Below, in pieces: positions 45,654 through 54,369 of a stretch of DNA of 64,000 nucleotides. Both the position numbers and the translations under genes were made by a program. The number at the start of each line of letters is the position of its first letter. Within the stretch, counting starts at the first letter, position 1. The stretch is taken from positions 3,348,001 through 3,412,000 of the forward strand of contig NZ_CP134499.1 in assembly GCF_031764535.1 (NCBI RefSeq). The letters run 5' to 3'. Source of the DNA: Pseudomonas sp. SG20056 (GTDB lineage Bacteria > Pseudomonadota > Gammaproteobacteria > Pseudomonadales > Pseudomonadaceae). The notes below the pieces were generated by a model. The model had not been told where the DNA came from and did no database searches. It saw nothing but the letters and a program-made list of their open reading frames with translations.

Positions 45654-47147
45654 ATGTTGGATCACAGCGATTGGCAGAAGCGCGCCGCCGCGCAAGGCTT
45701 TATCACCCAGGCCCTGATCGACGGCCAGTTGCGCCCGGCCCAGAGCGGCGCGACCTTCGCCTCGATCAATCCGGCCACCAACCAGTTGCTGGCCCATGTA
45801 GCCGCCTGTGATGCAGCCGATGTCGATGCCGCCGTGGCCAGTGCCCGCCAGGCCTTCGAGCAAGGCCCCTGGGCACGCATGGCACCGCGCGAGCGCAAGC
45901 AGGTATTGCTGCGTTTAGCCGAACTGATCCTGGCCAACCGCGAGGAACTGGCGCTGCTCGACTCGCTGAACATGGGCAAGCCAGTGATGGACGCCTACAC
46001 CATCGACGTACCCGGCGCCGCCCAGGTGTTCAGCTGGTACGCCGAAGCCCTGGACAAGCGCTATGACGAAGTGGCGCCAACTGCCAGTGATGCCCTGGCC
46101 ACCATCACCCGCGAACCACTAGGCGTGATTGGCGCGGTGGTGCCGTGGAATTTCCCGCTGGACCTAGCCGCCTGGAAACTCGCCCCAGCTCTGGCTGTCG
46201 GCAACTCGGTGGTCTTGAAACCTGCCGAACAGTCGCCCTTCTCTGCCCTGCGCCTGGGCCAGCTTGCTCTGGAGGCTGGCTTGCCGGCCGGCGTGCTGAA
46301 CGTGCTGCCGGGCCTTGGCGAAACGGCCGGCAAAGCCCTGGGCCTGCATATGGATGTGGATTGCCTGGCGTTTACCGGCTCCACCGAGGTGGGCAAATAC
46401 TTTATGGCCTACGCGGCACAATCCAACCTTAAGCAGGTGTGGCTGGAATGCGGCGGCAAGAGCGCCAACCTGGTATTCGCCGACTGCCAGGACCTCGACC
46501 TGGCCGCGGAAAAGGCCGCCTTCGCGATTTTCTTCAACCAGGGCGAAGTCTGCTCGGCCAACTCGCGCCTGCTGGTGGAACGTTCGATCCACGATGAGTT
46601 CGTCCAACGCCTGATCGCCAAGGCCCAACAGTGGCTACCGGGTGACCCGCTCAACCCAGCCAGCCGTGCCGGTGCCATCGTCGATGCGCGCCAGGCCGAA
46701 CGCATCATGGGCTTTATCGACCGGGCGCAGAGCCAGGGCGCCACCCTGGCCTGTGGCGGCCAACGCCTGAGCGTCAACGGTTCAGACAGTTTTATCCAAC
46801 CCACCATCTTCACCAACGTCAGCCCGACGATGCAGTTGGCCCGCGAAGAAGTCTTCGGCCCGGTGCTGGCGGTTATCCCCTTCGACAGCGAAGACGAGGC
46901 CGTGCGCCTGGCCAACGACAGCCAATACGGCCTGGCCGCCTCGCTGTGGACCGACAACCTGCACCGCGCTCACCGCGTGGCCAAACGCCTGCGCGCCGGC
47001 ACCGTATCGGTAAATACCGTGGACGCCCTGGATGTGTGCGTACCGTTCGGCGGCTGCAAGCAATCAGGCTTTGGCCGCGACCTGTCGCTGCATGCCTTCG
47101 ACAAGTACAGCCTGATGAAGACCACCTGGTTCCAGCTGTGCAGTTAA
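45654..47147 (+). CDS. aldehyde dehydrogenase (KauB/PuuC type)
   Basis: A 497-residue NAD(P)-dependent aldehyde dehydrogenase, of the same length as P. aeruginosa KauB. The cofactor-site motif is AVVPWNFPLDLAAWKLAPAL, the general base Glu is in WLECGGKSANLVF, and the nucleophile Cys in FFNQGEVCSANSR. KauB/PuuC-type enzymes oxidise aminoaldehydes from polyamines or agmatine to amino acids. The start at 45654 (MLDHSDWQKRA) agrees with the family; ATG 45639 has no room for a Shine-Dalgarno. It heads a cluster with a permease and a SpuC-like aminotransferase, suggesting an amine-degradation route. Confidence 0.92.
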   Translation: MLDHSDWQKRAAAQGFITQALIDGQLRPAQSGATFASINPATNQLLAHVAACDAADVDAAVASARQAFEQGPWARMAPRERKQVLLRLAELILANREELALLDSLNMGKPVMDAYTIDVPGAAQVFSWYAEALDKRYDEVAPTASDALATITREPLGVIGAVVPWNFPLDLAAWKLAPALAVGNSVVLKPAEQSPFSALRLGQLALEAGLPAGVLNVLPGLGETAGKALGLHMDVDCLAFTGSTEVGKYFMAYAAQSNLKQVWLECGGKSANLVFADCQDLDLAAEKAAFAIFFNQGEVCSANSRLLVERSIHDEFVQRLIAKAQQWLPGDPLNPASRAGAIVDARQAERIMGFIDRAQSQGATLACGGQRLSVNGSDSFIQPTIFTNVSPTMQLAREEVFGPVLAVIPFDSEDEAVRLANDSQYGLAASLWTDNLHRAHRVAKRLRAGTVSVNTVDALDVCVPFGGCKQSGFGRDLSLHAFDKYSLMKTTWFQLCS

Positions 47148-47321
47148 TGCGCAGCCGGTAACGGCACTCCCCCCAGATACGTGCGCGCCTTGGCGTGCAC
47201 TGGACAACTGCGCCCGCAAAAGCGCCGCGAACAACTGCGCACCCCAGCGCACAGCAGATAACTGCGGCCTCTGCCGCGTATGGCTCACCTGACACAACAA
47301 CAAGATTGCAGGAGAACTCCC

Positions 47322-48752
47322 ATGCACGACCCCGATATCAGCCTTACGTCCCCCGTTGGTCTGGCTCAAGCAAGCGCAGACGCGCGCATACGTAAACCCA
47401 GCCTGGGCCTCACCGCCCTGCTCGCCGTGGCTATCGGCCTGGTGGTGTCACAGGGCGTGATGGTGTTGATGCTGCAAGGCGCGGGCATCGCCGGCCTGGG
47501 CTTTCTGATCCCCCTGGCGCTGGCGTTTGTATTGGCCCTGACCTATGTAGTGTCGTTCGCCGAGCTGGCGCTGATGATCCCCCGCGCCGGCAGCCTGAGC
47601 AGTTATACCGAGGTGGCTCTGGGACATTTTCCGGCGATTCTGGCGACCTTCTCCGGCTATGTGGTGGTGGCGATGTTTGCCCTATCGGCGGAGTTGCTGC
47701 TGCTTGATCTGATCATCAACGAGGTCTACCCCGGCGCTTTCCCGAGCATGCTGATCGCCTATGGCGTGCTGGTGGTGTTTACCTTGCTCAACCTGCTGGG
47801 CATCGACATCTTCGCCCGCCTGCAATCGGCCCTGGCGCTGATCATGGTGGTCGTGCTGCTGGCCCTCGGCCTGGCGGCGGTGACTGGCAGCGGCAGCGAG
47901 CCAGCGCTGAGCACCTCAATCAGCAGCGACTGGAACCCCATGGGTGCCAGCGTGATGACTCTGGTGGCGCTGGCCATCTGGGGCTTTGTCGGCGCCGAGT
48001 TCGTCTGCCCACTGGTGGAAGAGTCGCGTCGCCCGCAGCGCAGTATTCCTTGGTCGATGATCCTCGGCGTGACGGTGATCTTTATCACCATCGCCCTCTA
48101 CTGCGTCGGCGCGCTGCTCTATGTGCCGCAGGATGCGCTGGCCAGCTCGGCCCTGCCGCACTACCTGTTCGCCACTGCGCTGTTTGGCGAAGCCGGGAAA
48201 ATCTTCCTGGTGGTTGCCGCCATCACCGCCACCTGCAGTACGGTCAACACCTCACTGGCGGCCATCCCGCGCATGCTCTATGGCATGGCGGTCAACGGCC
48301 AGGCCTTCCCGCAATTCAAAATGCTCAGCAAGAAGTACCAGGCACCCTGGGTCGCCGTGCTGTTCGTGGCCGCCATTACTGGCCTGCCGGTGGTGTTTAT
48401 GGGCGATGACCCGGCTGCCATCGGCCTGTTGCTGCTGGCTGCAGCGGTGGCCTGGCTACTGGCTTACATCATCTGCCACCTGGATGTGATCGCCCTGCGC
48501 CGTCGTTATCCTGATCTGGCCCGTCCATTCAAGACGCCCTTCTACCCGCTGCCGCAGCTCCTGGGCATCGCCGGTATGCTGGTATCGATCTACTACGTGT
48601 CGCCCACCCCGGAGATGACCGCCTCGATCTTCTATAGCGCCGGTGCGGTACTCGGCCTGGTATCGGTCATAGCCGTACTGTGGATCAAACTGGTGATGCG
48701 CAAACCCCTGTTCACCCCGGAGCCCATCGACAAGGTGCTGGCACGCAAATGA
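47322..48752 (+). CDS. APC-family amino acid/polyamine permease
   Basis: A 476-residue inner-membrane transporter with about 12 hydrophobic segments. The family signature includes ALTYVVSFAELALMIPRAGS and GFVGAEFVCPLVEESRRPQR. Being between an aldehyde dehydrogenase and a SpuC-like aminotransferase, it probably imports the amine or amino acid they degrade. The start at 47322 has GGAG 7 bases upstream; the longer frame from 47280 has none. 174 bases separate it from the preceding gene, with no feature visible there. Confidence 0.9.
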   Translation: MHDPDISLTSPVGLAQASADARIRKPSLGLTALLAVAIGLVVSQGVMVLMLQGAGIAGLGFLIPLALAFVLALTYVVSFAELALMIPRAGSLSSYTEVALGHFPAILATFSGYVVVAMFALSAELLLLDLIINEVYPGAFPSMLIAYGVLVVFTLLNLLGIDIFARLQSALALIMVVVLLALGLAAVTGSGSEPALSTSISSDWNPMGASVMTLVALAIWGFVGAEFVCPLVEESRRPQRSIPWSMILGVTVIFITIALYCVGALLYVPQDALASSALPHYLFATALFGEAGKIFLVVAAITATCSTVNTSLAAIPRMLYGMAVNGQAFPQFKMLSKKYQAPWVAVLFVAAITGLPVVFMGDDPAAIGLLLLAAAVAWLLAYIICHLDVIALRRRYPDLARPFKTPFYPLPQLLGIAGMLVSIYYVSPTPEMTASIFYSAGAVLGLVSVIAVLWIKLVMRKPLFTPEPIDKVLARK

Positions 48753-48817
48753 AGTCCCGCCGGGGGCGTGCCTCCGGCTTACTCGAACACCACAGGTAAT
48801 AACCGAGGTTGCTGAAA

Positions 48818-50200
48818 ATGACAGTCCCAAACACCCCCAACCGCCAGACTCAGGACTACCAGGCGCTGGATGCCGCCCACCATATCCACGCCTTTCTCGA
48901 CCAGAAAGCGCTGAATGCCGAAGGGCCACGCGTGATGGTGCGCGGCGAGGGCCTGTACCTGTGGGATAACGATGGCAAGCGCTACCTCGACGGCATGTCC
49001 GGGCTCTGGTGCACCAACCTCGGGTACGGCCGCAAGGACCTGGTCGCAGCGGCTAGCAAGCAGATGGAGCAGCTCTCGTACTACAACATGTTCTTCCACA
49101 CCACCCACCCGGCGGTGGTCGAGCTGTCGGAAACCCTGTTCAGCCTGCTGCCCGCGCATTACAGCCACGCCATCTACACCAACTCCGGCTCCGAGGCCAA
49201 CGAGGTGCTGATCCGCACCGTGCGCCGCTACTGGCAGATTCTCGGCAGGCCTGAGAAGAAGGTGATGATCGGCCGCTGGAACGGTTACCACGGCTCCACC
49301 CTGGCGGCTACGGCGCTGGGCGGCATGCAATTTATGCACGAAATGGGCGGCATGCTGCCGGATATCGAGCACATCGACGAGCCTTACTGGTACGCCAATG
49401 GCGGTGAGCTGACCCCGACCGAATTCGGCCGCCGCTGCGCCCTGCAACTGGAAGAGAAGATTCTCGAACTGGGTGCGGAAAACGTCGCCGGCTTTATCGC
49501 TGAGCCGTTCCAGGGAGCCGGCGGCATGATTTTCCCGCCGGAAAGCTACTGGCCGGAAATCCAGCGCATCTGCCGCCAGTACAACGTGCTGCTGTGCGCC
49601 GACGAGGTGATCGGCGGCTTCGGTCGCACCGGTGAATGGTTCGCCCACCAGCACTTCGGCTTCCAGCCAGACACCCTATCGATCGCCAAGGGCCTGACCT
49701 CGGGCTATGTACCGATGGGCGGCCTGGTGCTTTCCAAGCGCATCGCCGAGGTGCTGGTGGAACAGGGCGGCGTATTCGCCCACGGCCTGACTTACTCCGG
49801 CCACCCGGTCGCGGCAGCTGTGGCGCTGGCCAATATCAAGGCGCTGCGTGATGAAGGCGTGGTCAACCGGGTCAAGGACGATACCGGCCCCTACCTGCAG
49901 CAGTGCCTGCGTGAGGTGTTCGGCAATCACCCGCTGGTCGGCGATATCCAAGGCACCGGCCTGGTCGCAGCCCTGCAGTTCGCCGAGGACAAGACCAGCC
50001 GCAAACGTTTCGCCAATGAAGGTGATATCGCCTGGCGCTGCCGCACCATCGGCTTCGAGGAAGGCGTGATTATCCGCTCCACCCAGGGCCGCATGATCAT
50101 GGCCCCTGCCCTGGTGGCCGGACGCACGGAGCTGGACGAGCTGGTGGCCAAAACCAAACTCGCGGTGGATCGCACAGCAATGGAACTGGGCTTGCTGTAA
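48818..50200 (+). CDS. class III aminotransferase, SpuC-like (polyamine:pyruvate type)
   Basis: A 460-residue PLP-dependent omega-aminotransferase with strong resemblance to SpuC, the putrescine:pyruvate aminotransferase. The substrate/PLP region includes GMSGLWCTNLGYGRKDLV, the phosphate-binding SGSEANEVLIR, the PLP Asp in CADEVIGGFGRTG and the Schiff-base Lys in SIAKGLTSGYVPMGG. The start is ATG 48818; TTG 48809 is an upstream alternative. With the neighbouring KauB-like dehydrogenase it makes a transamination-oxidation pair for an amine. The exact substrate is not determined. Confidence 0.92.
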   Translation: MTVPNTPNRQTQDYQALDAAHHIHAFLDQKALNAEGPRVMVRGEGLYLWDNDGKRYLDGMSGLWCTNLGYGRKDLVAAASKQMEQLSYYNMFFHTTHPAVVELSETLFSLLPAHYSHAIYTNSGSEANEVLIRTVRRYWQILGRPEKKVMIGRWNGYHGSTLAATALGGMQFMHEMGGMLPDIEHIDEPYWYANGGELTPTEFGRRCALQLEEKILELGAENVAGFIAEPFQGAGGMIFPPESYWPEIQRICRQYNVLLCADEVIGGFGRTGEWFAHQHFGFQPDTLSIAKGLTSGYVPMGGLVLSKRIAEVLVEQGGVFAHGLTYSGHPVAAAVALANIKALRDEGVVNRVKDDTGPYLQQCLREVFGNHPLVGDIQGTGLVAALQFAEDKTSRKRFANEGDIAWRCRTIGFEEGVIIRSTQGRMIMAPALVAGRTELDELVAKTKLAVDRTAMELGLL

Positions 50201-50216
50201 GCACACGCCAGGCAGC

Positions 50217-50243
50217 AAAAAGCCGCGCACTGCGCGGCTTTTT
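50217..50243. terminator. bidirectional intrinsic terminator
   Basis: A 12-base stem (50217-50228 with 50232-50243, AAAAAGCCGCGC) with a 3-base loop and A/T tracts on both sides, between the convergent aminotransferase and binding-protein genes. Confidence 0.92.
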
Positions 50244-50256
50244 ATGCCCGACAGAA

Positions 50257-51033
50257 TCAGTCGCCGTAGATATCGAAGGTGAAGTACTTAGCCTGAATTT
50301 TCTGGTATTCGCCGCTGGCGCGAATCGCCTGGATGGCGGCATTCAGCTTGCCGAGCAGTTCAGCATCACCTTTGCGCACGGCGATACCGGCGCCCTCACC
50401 GAAATATTTTGGGTCAGTAAACGCCGGGCCAACAAAGGCGAAGCCCTTGCCGTTGGCGGTTTTCAGAAAACCTTCATCCACCGGAATGGCGTCGGCCAGG
50501 GTACCGTCCAGACGCGCAGAAATCAGGTCCAGGTAGATTTCGTTCTGCGAACTGTAGCGCACCACTTCAACCCCTTGCGCGGCCAGCACTTCACTGGCGA
50601 AACGGTCGGTGGTGCTCGAACGCTGCACACCGATGCGCTTGCCCTTGAGGTTGCTGAAATCGGCGGCGACTTCGCTGCCAGTCTTCATTACCAGACGCGC
50701 CGGGCTGTAATAGTACTTGCCGGTGAAGTCCACCGATTTGCGCCGCTCATCGGTGATGGTCATCGAGGAGAGAATCGCGTCGACCTTCTTCACCTTGAGC
50801 GAGGGGATCAGGCCATCGAACTCTTGTTCGACCCATTGGCAATCGGTCTTCATCTCGGCGCACAGGGCGTTGCCGATATCCACGTCAAAGCCGGCGATCT
50901 GCCCACTGGCTTCTTTGTAGGCAAAAGGCGGATACGCAGCCTCGATCCCCAGGCGCAAGGGTTTGTCTGCGGCAAACAGACTGGAGGCGATCAAACTCAG
51001 GGCGATGCCGCCCGCCAGGACGATTTTCTTCAT
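50257..51033 (-). CDS. AotJ-like arginine/ornithine-type periplasmic binding protein
   Basis: A 258-residue exported binding protein (signal peptide residues 1-21, ending SLFA-AD) very similar to the Pseudomonas arginine/ornithine-binding proteins AotJ and ArtJ: LRLGIEAAYPPFAYKE, ALCAEMKTDCQWVEQEFDGL, AILSSMTITDERRKSVDFTG. No permease or ATPase genes are adjacent, so it must share a transporter encoded elsewhere. AGGAA precedes the ATG. Ligand likely a basic amino acid, by family. It is separated by a terminator from the amine-degradation operon, whose substrate may be related. Confidence 0.87.
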   Translation of the reverse strand: MKKIVLAGGIALSLIASSLFAADKPLRLGIEAAYPPFAYKEASGQIAGFDVDIGNALCAEMKTDCQWVEQEFDGLIPSLKVKKVDAILSSMTITDERRKSVDFTGKYYYSPARLVMKTGSEVAADFSNLKGKRIGVQRSSTTDRFASEVLAAQGVEVVRYSSQNEIYLDLISARLDGTLADAIPVDEGFLKTANGKGFAFVGPAFTDPKYFGEGAGIAVRKGDAELLGKLNAAIQAIRASGEYQKIQAKYFTFDIYGD

Positions 51034-51310
51034 GCTGTAAATTCCTGCTGAGGGAGGGACAGGCCCGCGTCACCTGGCATTGCTGCGCAGGTCGAACGGG
51101 CAACGACGGTTGCTGCAAGACAGAAGAAAGCCGCGTCAGGTATGCACCTGAGCGAGAAGCGATGGCTGGGTAGCACGCGTGGACGGGTCATTTGCCAGTC
51201 TCGATTTATACTTTAAATTCCATACTGGACTTATATGTACAAATCGTCAACCAACCAACAGTCAGCGCTGCGACTGAAGGATCAGCGCAGGCGACACAGG
51301 CAAAATACGC

Positions 51311-51769
51311 TTAAGGTTGTTGTTTCCAGCGCTCGGCAGCAGCCTGATCGGAACAACGCCCCTCGACCCAACGCGGGCCTTCGGCGGTGTCTTCCTTCTT
51401 CCAGAACGGCGCGCGGGTTTTCAGGTAATCCATGACGAAGTTGCAGGCATCGAACGCCGCCTGACGGTGAGCGCTGGTGGTGCCAACGAAGACAATCGGC
51501 TCACCCGGTTCCAGACGGCCAATGCGGTGGATCACCTCAATACCAAGCAGCGGCCAGCGCTGCATGGCTTCCTCGGCAATCTTGCCCAGGGCCTTCTCGG
51601 TCATGCCGGGAAAGTGTTCGAGAAACATGCCGCCGACTTCGCGCCCGTCGTTGAAATCGCGCACATAGCCGACAAAGCTGACCACCGCGCCGATACCCAG
51701 ATTGGCGGCATGCAAGGCGTTAAGCTCAACGCCCGGATCGAAGGGGTGCGACTGGACGCGAATGCTCAT
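51311..51769 (-). CDS. moaE: MoaE, molybdopterin synthase catalytic subunit
   Basis: A 152-residue protein that forms the heterotetrameric molybdopterin synthase with MoaD, converting precursor Z (cPMP) to molybdopterin. Family motifs are AVVSFVGYVRDFNDGREVGG, the RIGRLEPGEPIVFVGT block and HRQAAFDACNFVMDYLKTRA, followed by PFWKKE with the catalytic lysines. It is the last gene of a moaC-moaD-moaE run on the minus strand. A REP-like sequence lies in the 46-base gap before it. Confidence 0.95.
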   Translation of the reverse strand: MSIRVQSHPFDPGVELNALHAANLGIGAVVSFVGYVRDFNDGREVGGMFLEHFPGMTEKALGKIAEEAMQRWPLLGIEVIHRIGRLEPGEPIVFVGTTSAHRQAAFDACNFVMDYLKTRAPFWKKEDTAEGPRWVEGRCSDQAAAERWKQQP

Positions 51770-51780
51770 GCAGAGGCTCT

Positions 51781-51805
51781 CTGTGGGAGGGGCTTTAGCC
51801 GCGAC
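51781..51805. repeat. REP-like sequence
   Basis: The stretch TGTGGGAGGGGCTTTAGCC and the following GCGAC resemble the common Pseudomonas REP unit GTGGGAGCGGGCTTTAGCCCGCGA. It sits between moaD and moaE. Only one unit is seen, so it is a solitary REP. Confidence 0.5.
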
Positions 51806-51815
51806 GACAACCGGC

Positions 51816-52058
51816 TCAACCGCCGGTTACGGTAGGAAAGAACGCCACTTCATCACCGGCTGTCAGCGGCTCATCGAGGCTGCACAGCTCCTGATTGCGC
51901 GCACACATCAGGTTCTGCTCGGCCAGCACTTCCCACACACCTCCGCGCGCCAGCAGGTGTTGGCGCAACTGATCGAGGCTGGAGAACTCCGCGTTCAGCT
52001 GCTCACCGTCCAGGCCAAGGGCTTCACGGTAACGGGCGAAATACTGCACGCGAATCAT
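51816..52058 (-). CDS. moaD: MoaD, molybdopterin synthase sulfur carrier
   Basis: An 80-residue ubiquitin-fold protein whose C-terminal Gly-Gly (TVTGG) is thiocarboxylated to donate sulfur in molybdopterin synthesis. The start is ATG 52058 ([15 protein letters not shown]), which overlaps the moaC stop by four bases. The longer frame from 52154 is overlap with moaC. It is followed by moaE after a short REP-containing gap. Confidence 0.95.
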   Translation of the reverse strand: MIRVQYFARYREALGLDGEQLNAEFSSLDQLRQHLLARGGVWEVLAEQNLMCARNQELCSLDEPLTAGDEVAFFPTVTGG

Positions 52059-52531
52059 GCTTCTTCCCCAGCTACAAAGTATCCACTTTTGCCGCCGACC
52101 TTCTCCAGCAGACGCACGTTTTCGATCACCATGCCGCGATCCACGGCTTTGCACATGTCGTAGATGGTCAACGCAGCCACGCTGGCGGCGGTCAGGGCTT
52201 CCATTTCCACACCGGTCTGCCCGGTCAGTTTGCAGCGCGCGGTGATGCGCACGGCATCCGCGCCCTCAGGCGTCAGTTCAACCTTGACGCTGGTGAGCAT
52301 CAGCGGGTGGCACAGCGGAATCAGGTCGCTGGTTTTCTTCGCTGCCTGAATGCCGGCAATTCGCGCCACGGCAAACACATCGCCCTTGGGGTGATCACCC
52401 TGGGCAATCATCTGCAGGGTTTCCGGGCGCATGCGCACCAGGGCTTCAGCCACGGCCTCACGGACAGTCTGCGCTTTGTCGCTGACGTCGACCATGTTGG
52501 CGCGGCCTTGGGAATCGAGATGGGTTAACAC
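52055..52531 (-). CDS. moaC: MoaC, cyclic pyranopterin monophosphate synthase
   Basis: A 158-residue protein that, after MoaA, completes synthesis of cyclic pyranopterin monophosphate. Family marks are [20 protein letters not shown] at the N-terminus, [20 protein letters not shown], and [20 protein letters not shown]. The start is GTG 52531, giving [11 protein letters not shown], with GGAG 8 bases upstream. An upstream ATG at 52588 would add a tail not seen in the family. It is the first gene of moaCDE. Confidence 0.95.
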   Translation of the reverse strand: MLTHLDSQGRANMVDVSDKAQTVREAVAEALVRMRPETLQMIAQGDHPKGDVFAVARIAGIQAAKKTSDLIPLCHPLMLTSVKVELTPEGADAVRITARCKLTGQTGVEMEALTAASVAALTIYDMCKAVDRGMVIENVRLLEKVGGKSGYFVAGEEA

Positions 52532-52633
52532 AGACAGGCTCCGGGCAAGTGTCCGACGATTGTAAACCCACGGGTCAGGTTTCGGCACCTGTGAATGCCA
52601 GGGGATTCAGACGGGAGGTTACAGCGGCGTCCG

Positions 52634-52661
52634 GCCCAGCAGGCATAACGGCCTGCTGGGC
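52634..52661. terminator. strong hairpin between phoH and moaC
   Basis: An 11-base perfect stem (GCCCAGCAGGC, 52634-52644 with 52651-52661) and 6-base loop lies 16 bases past the phoH stop. There is no T run on either strand, so it may be a Rho-dependent end or an RNA 3' stabiliser. Confidence 0.45.
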
Positions 52662-52676
52662 GAGCGCGGATGAGGG

Positions 52677-54068
52677 TTACATATGGGTTTCGGCGTACTC
52701 GGCGAGGACCGAACGTGGCACACCCTGCAAAGTGATGTGTACGCCATGCTCGAAGTCTTTAAAGCGCTCCGTCAGGTAGGTCAGGCCCGAGCTGGGCGCC
52801 GACAGGTAAGGGGTATCGATCTGCGCCAGGTTACCCAGGCACACCACTTTCGAGCCGCTGCCGGCACGGGTGATGATGGTTTTCATCTGGTGCGGGGTCA
52901 GGTTCTGGCATTCGTCGATCAGGATCAGGCTCTGCTGGAAGCTGCGACCACGGATGTAGTTGAGGGATTTGAACTGCAGCGGCACCTTTTGCAGGATGTA
53001 GTCGACGCTGCCGTGGGTGTTCTCGTCGTCCATATGCAAGGCTTCGAGGTTGTCGGTGATCGCGCCGAGCCAGGGCTCCATCTTCTCGGCTTCTGTGCCG
53101 GGCAGAAAGCCGATCTCCTGATCCAGCCCCTGCACGCTGCGGGTGGCGATGATGCGCCGATAGCGCTTGCTGACCATGGTCTGTTCGATAGCCGCCGCCA
53201 GGGCCAGGATGGTTTTACCGGAACCGGCTGCGCCGGACAGGTTGACCAGATGGATGTCCGGATCAAGCAGGGCAAACAGCGCCAGTGACTGGTAGATATC
53301 CCGCGGGCGAAGCCCCCAGGCTTCCTGGTGCATCAGGGGTTCCTGATGCATGTCGAGAATTAGCAGTTCGCCGTGCTTGATGCCCTTGATCCAGCCGACA
53401 AAGCCCTGCTCGTCGATGATGAACTCGTTGACGTGCACCGCCGGCAGGTTGTCGGTGAGTTGCACACGGTGCCAGGTACGGCCGTGATCCTGGCGGGTTT
53501 CAACCTTGTTCACGCGGTCCCAGAAGGAGCCGTCCATGTTGTGATAACCCTGCGACAGCAAGGACACGTCATCGACCAGCTGGTCGGTGTGGTAATCCTC
53601 GGAGTCGATGCCACAGGCCCGCGCCTTCAGGCGCATGTTGATGTCTTTGGTCACCAGTACCACGTTGAGACCGGGGCGACGGGACTTCAGCTCGACCAGC
53701 TGGTTGATGATCTTGTTGTCGTTGAGGTCTTCCGGCAGCCAGGTGACCGGGGCTGCGCTCTTGCTCATCAGAATCGACAAATAGCCACAGGGGCCGCTCT
53801 TGTCACGCTGGATAGCAACGCCGTGTTCCACCTCATCCGGGTTGGCGCTGCCGAGGATCTTGTCGATCAGACGAATGGCTTGGCGGCACTCGGCGGCCAC
53901 GCCCTGTTTGCCGGTTTTAAGCTTGTCCAGTTCCTCCAGTACGGTCATCGGAATTGCAACGTGGTGCTCCTGAAAATTCAGCAGCGCGTTGGGGTCGTGG
54001 ATCAGCACATTGGTGTCGAGGGCGTACAGGGTTGGGGCGGTGGGCTTGGAGCGTCCGTGGTCATCCAT
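52677..54068 (-). CDS. PhoH-family ATPase with N-terminal PIN domain (YlaK type)
   Basis: A 463-residue protein with a PIN ribonuclease domain at residues about 14-150 (YALDTNVLIHDPNALLNF with acidic residues; GKQGVAAECRQAIRLIDK) and a PhoH-like ATPase/helicase domain at about 255-455 (Walker A SGAAGSGKTILALAAAIEQ; Walker B SLILIDECQNLTPHQM). The combination occurs in the PhoH2/YlaK-type family, which has RNA-directed nuclease/helicase activity in other bacteria. The start is ATG 54068, with AAGGTGA upstream. It is in the usual Pseudomonas position upstream of moaCDE. Confidence 0.93.
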   Translation of the reverse strand: MDDHGRSKPTAPTLYALDTNVLIHDPNALLNFQEHHVAIPMTVLEELDKLKTGKQGVAAECRQAIRLIDKILGSANPDEVEHGVAIQRDKSGPCGYLSILMSKSAAPVTWLPEDLNDNKIINQLVELKSRRPGLNVVLVTKDINMRLKARACGIDSEDYHTDQLVDDVSLLSQGYHNMDGSFWDRVNKVETRQDHGRTWHRVQLTDNLPAVHVNEFIIDEQGFVGWIKGIKHGELLILDMHQEPLMHQEAWGLRPRDIYQSLALFALLDPDIHLVNLSGAAGSGKTILALAAAIEQTMVSKRYRRIIATRSVQGLDQEIGFLPGTEAEKMEPWLGAITDNLEALHMDDENTHGSVDYILQKVPLQFKSLNYIRGRSFQQSLILIDECQNLTPHQMKTIITRAGSGSKVVCLGNLAQIDTPYLSAPSSGLTYLTERFKDFEHGVHITLQGVPRSVLAEYAETHM

Positions 54069-54369
54069 ACTCGGTCACCTTCTTGTAGTAGCCAAGCAAC
54101 GCAGGGGCGAGTCTGCGCCGCGGAGGGGCCGTCGACTCCTCAGTGCCGGGGCTGAGAAGGCTGCAAAAAGGTGAGGGCCAATGGCCGCCACCTGTCTGCA
54201 GGGTTCGGCGGTCTTGCCTTTTAGATACTCCAAAAAAGATGACAGAAAAACGTATTTTTTGAGTTTTTCAGGTTTATTTATCGGAGCGACAAATAGCGCT
54301 TGGCGCACTGCGCAGTCGCCGTTAAAGTCGGAAGTCCCACCGGTTTTCGGGCCGTCATTTTTTTACTTG
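54069..54369. other. 301-base intergenic region upstream of phoH
   Basis: No credible gene. The middle (54215-54290) is A/T-rich with runs such as CAAAAAAG and TATTTTTTG and probably carries the phoH promoter on the minus strand. I find no convincing -35/-10 pair or operator. Confidence 0.4.
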
